Shown here one piece after another: positions 61,771-64,000 of a stretch of 64,000 nt of DNA. The stretch's first letter is position 1. Each line of letters opens with the position of its first letter. Source of the stretch: Myxococcales bacterium (GTDB taxonomy: Bacteria > Myxococcota_A > Polyangia > Polyangiales > Polyangiaceae); NCBI GenBank assembly GCA_016720545.1, contig JADKKK010000034.1, positions 124,001 through 188,000 of the forward strand, given 5' to 3'. Made by a program: the position numbers and the translations under genes. The notes beneath the pieces were generated by a model that was not told where the DNA came from, searched no databases, and saw nothing but the letters and a program-made list of their open reading frames with translations.

Positions 61771-62172
61771 GTGAGTGACTTCCACGGGGTGGTGGTCGTG
61801 GGCCGGCTCGTCATGGGTCTCGGCGTCGTCGTGGGCGCGCTCTTGCAGCGCCGCGCGATGCGGCGCCGCCCCGCCGAAGGCACCGTGGTGGAGCTCAAGC
61901 AGGGCCCGCGCGAGCTGGGTGACAGCCGCCACAGCGGCGGCCTCGCGCCGGTGATCGAGTTCCAGCCGTCCGAGGGCGGGCCGTCCCGCCGCTTCGTGGG
62001 CGTGTACTCCACGCCCCCCGCCTACTCGGTGGGCCAGAAGGTGAAGGTTCGCTACGAGCCGACGGATCCCGAGCGCGCGTTCGTCGACTACGGGCTGCTC
62101 GGCGTGCTCGGCCCCGCGGCCATCTTCTTCGCGGTCGGTCTCGGCCTCATGGCGCTGGCGTACGCCGACTGA
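61771..62172 (+). CDS. Small DUF3592-like membrane protein
   Basis: 133 residues: a helix at about 8-27, a beta-rich middle of about 70 residues (EGTVVELKQG, VIEFQPSEG, KVKVRYEPTDPERAFVDYG) and a second helix at about 110-130. The EGTVV...V(K)VRYDP...A pattern is the DUF3592 family, a small membrane protein of unknown role. GTG 61771 with GAGG upstream. A GGCGC-TTA-GCGCC hairpin lies about 10-25 nt upstream. Confidence 0.8.
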   Translation: MSDFHGVVVVGRLVMGLGVVVGALLQRRAMRRRPAEGTVVELKQGPRELGDSRHSGGLAPVIEFQPSEGGPSRRFVGVYSTPPAYSVGQKVKVRYEPTDPERAFVDYGLLGVLGPAAIFFAVGLGLMALAYAD

Positions 62173-62324
62173 GGGATCCCACCGGAGCGAGCGCGTCGCC
62201 CGCGTCACTGCGCGGCGATGGACGGCTCGATCCGTGGCAGAGTCCTCGCGCTCGAGCGGGGGCAGCGCCCACCCCCACGAGTGCCCATTTCGATACTTCG
62301 TATTCGCTCTTGCGCCGACGCGGG

Positions 62325-63380
62325 TCAGATCACGCCGCGACGCTCTTGATCGCGCTCGATCGAGCGGAACAGCGCGCCGAAGTTGCCCTCGCCGAACGAC
62401 AGGTGGTTCTCCCGCTGGATGAGCTCGAAGAAGATCGGGCCGACGCAGTTCTTCGTGAAGATTTGGAGGAGGTATCCCTCGGGGTCCCCGTCGATGAGCA
62501 CGTTGTGCGCGCGGATGCGCTCGGGGTTCTCGCGGACGCCGGGCACGCGGGCGAAGGCGTTCTCGTAGTACGAGTCGTCGATGTCGAGGGTCGGCACGGC
62601 GCCGTCGATGCGATCGAGCGTGGAGAGGAGATCGTTCGACAGCAAGGCGATGTGCTGGATGCCCGCGCCGCGATACTCCTTCAGGTATTCGGCGATCTGC
62701 CCCGTGCCGCCCTTGTCCTCGTTGATGGGGATACAGAACGAGCCGTCGGGAGACCGGAGCGCGAAGGAGTAGAGGCCCGTCTTGTTTCCCTTGATGTCGA
62801 AGCTCCGCACGTGCGTGAAGCCGAACACCTCCTCGTAGAACTTCGCCCACGTGGCGAGCTCACCCTTCGCCACGTTGTTCGTGAGGTGGTCGAAGCATAG
62901 GAGGCCCCGATCCGGCACCAAGGTCGGGCGCTCGACGGCCGGGCACTCGCGCATCACCGCGCTCTCGCGCCCGGCCGCGACGAAGTAGATGAGGCTGTCG
63001 CCCACGCCGTGCACCGCGGGCGCGTCGATCGCCCTCGCGGCGCGCCCCGTGTAAGGCCGCGCGCCCCGGGCCCTCGCCTCCGAGAACGCCTGAGCCGGAT
63101 CGTCCACGGCGAAGCCGAGCGCGCTCACGCAGGGGCCGTGCGCTGCGCGGAACTCCGCCGCGTGGGTATCGGGCTCGTCGTTCACCAGGAAGGTGGCGGA
63201 GCCCTGGGTGTAGACGTCGAGCGCGCGCGACGCGTGGCGGCGCGTGTGGGAGAAGCCAAGCGCGCCGAGCAGGGCGCGGAGCTCGGGCTCGCTGCCGCAG
63301 AGCTCGGCGAAGGCGAGCCCCCGCAAGCCGACGGGGTTCTTCGCGGCGTTGGCGGGGCCCGCCTGGTCGATCGTGCTCAC
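62325..63380 (-). CDS. hppD: 4-Hydroxyphenylpyruvate dioxygenase
   Basis: 351 residues, non-heme Fe(II) enzyme of tyrosine degradation that makes homogentisate. The iron ligands fit H165 (FDHLTNNV), H243 (IQHIALLS) and E319 (FFELIQR), at the spacing of known HPPDs. The substrate loop KTGLYSFALRSPDG and C-terminal NHLSFGEGNFGALFRSIE are typical. The GTG start (63380) overlaps the hmgA stop by GTGA, so the pair is co-translated. Region 62173-62324 downstream has no gene. Confidence 0.96.
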   Translation of the reverse strand: MSTIDQAGPANAAKNPVGLRGLAFAELCGSEPELRALLGALGFSHTRRHASRALDVYTQGSATFLVNDEPDTHAAEFRAAHGPCVSALGFAVDDPAQAFSEARARGARPYTGRAARAIDAPAVHGVGDSLIYFVAAGRESAVMRECPAVERPTLVPDRGLLCFDHLTNNVAKGELATWAKFYEEVFGFTHVRSFDIKGNKTGLYSFALRSPDGSFCIPINEDKGGTGQIAEYLKEYRGAGIQHIALLSNDLLSTLDRIDGAVPTLDIDDSYYENAFARVPGVRENPERIRAHNVLIDGDPEGYLLQIFTKNCVGPIFFELIQRENHLSFGEGNFGALFRSIERDQERRGVI

Positions 63381-64000
63381 TTCGTGTGCTCCTGTCGCGT
63401 CCAGCTCTGGTGGTAATCAGGAATGCTCGCGGTCTCGGCCGCGGCGGTGACGGCGAGGGGCCGGCGCGTGTCGATCATGACCGCCTGCTCGTTCGTGCGG
63501 GTCTTGCCCTTCGCCGCGGACACGGCGCCAGGCTGCGGGCCGTGGTGGATGCCCTGCGGGTGGAAAGTGACCATGCCCGGGCTGACGCCCGCGCGGCTGA
63601 AGAAGTCCCCGTCGTGGTAGAAGAGCACCTCGTCGTAGTCGATGTTGGAGTGATAGAAGGGCACTCGCAGCGCGCCTTCGTCGCCTGTCTCGAGGCCCCG
63701 CGGCAGGAAGGTGCAGATCACCACGTTGGGGGTCACGAACGTGGCGTGGGCGCTCGGCGGGAGGTGGTAGCGCTCGGAGAGCACGGGCCGGATGTCGCGC
63801 ACGTTGAGCCGATAGGGGTAGAGATCCCCCTTCCAGCCCACGACGTTGAGCGGATCGAAGGGATACGTGATGGTCGACAAGCGGCCGGCGCGTTGAACGA
63901 CCACGCGGTAGGTGCCGTCGGGGCGGGCCTCCGCGGGGCTCGGGACGTCGAGCACGTCGAGGTCGAAGAGGGCGTGCTGCCCGAGGAGCCCTCGCTCGGG
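63377..64000 (-). CDS. hmgA: Homogentisate 1,2-dioxygenase (N-terminus beyond window)
   Basis: The last 207 codons of a dioxygenase that opens the ring of homogentisate; the frame is open to the right edge (codons begin at 64000). Visible are GRLSTITYPFDPLNVVGWKGD, FYHSNIDYDEVLFYHDGDFF (with the first His/Glu) and VTFHPQGIHHGPQPG with the remaining iron-site histidines. The C-terminus is family-like, so this is a partial but intact-looking gene, upstream of hppD in the same unit. Confidence 0.95.
   Translation of the reverse strand, partial: PERGLLGQHALFDLDVLDVPSPAEARPDGTYRVVVQRAGRLSTITYPFDPLNVVGWKGDLYPYRLNVRDIRPVLSERYHLPPSAHATFVTPNVVICTFLPRGLETGDEGALRVPFYHSNIDYDEVLFYHDGDFFSRAGVSPGMVTFHPQGIHHGPQPGAVSAAKGKTRTNEQAVMIDTRRPLAVTAAAETASIPDYHQSWTRQEHTK

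Overview
The window is high-GC DNA from a Gram-negative bacterium and reads as a myxobacterium-like genome (Myxococcota, probably Polyangia). The clues are two Hanks-type Ser/Thr kinases, about a dozen secreted lipoproteins of no known family, two C-termini shaped like MYXO-CTERM sorting signals, an ether-lipid-synthase-like flavoenzyme, and a purple-bacterial set of housekeeping genes (prs, thiC, thrC, proA-rsfS, mgtE, hppD-hmgA). There is no phage, integrase, insertion sequence, CRISPR array or rRNA. Assignment to a lineage is inference; the gene content is read directly.

Layout. 1-6.4 kb: a truncated Pro/Ala-rich membrane protein diverges from a three-gene ABC exporter operon. 6.4-8.7 kb: a zinc-ribbon kinase, a coiled-coil zinc-ribbon protein and a CAU-anticodon tRNA. 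8.8-12.8 kb: a fused homocysteine methyltransferase/methylene-THF reductase with lipoproteins. 13.0-17.2 kb: an AGPS-like flavoprotein with a detached GlcE-like FAD domain, an exported pirin and PRPP synthase. 17.4-25.9 kb: an ankyrin lipoprotein, a CrtI-like flavoprotein, an RCC1 lipoprotein coupled to mgtE, and two cupredoxin lipoproteins. 25.9-30.8 kb: two overlapping sulfatase-superfamily proteins with Thr at the nucleophile position. 30.8-39.7 kb: a long inverted repeat, YkgJ-like and class II amidotransferase genes, an exported glutathione peroxidase, proA-rsfS, envelope proteins and threonine synthase. 39.8-47.4 kb: thiC, a lipid-flippase-like membrane protein, a GAF-cyclase and a kinase fused to an FGE-like domain. 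47.4-56.0 kb: a PQQ-type sugar dehydrogenase and a TonB receptor / VKGC-like HTTM / imelysin / beta-propeller gene cluster. 56.0-64.0 kb: tRNA-Phe, a DUF2330 protein, lipoproteins, a cyclase gene remnant and the start of tyrosine degradation (hppD-hmgA).

Organisation. Many neighbours on one strand overlap by ATGA or GTGA (3757, 4773, 10138, 14660, 20455, 22833, 28608, 37253, 40407, 63377), so translational coupling is common. Several genes that start a transcription unit lack a Shine-Dalgarno sequence and instead carry a -10-like hexamer 6-8 nt before the ATG, often with a TTG-type -35 at 16-17 nt spacing, which suggests leaderless mRNAs. The most promising uncharacterised system is the four-gene cluster at 49.2-56.0 kb (propeller lipoprotein, imelysin-like lipoprotein, gamma-carboxylase-like membrane protein, FecA-like receptor) with a palindromic operator candidate upstream.
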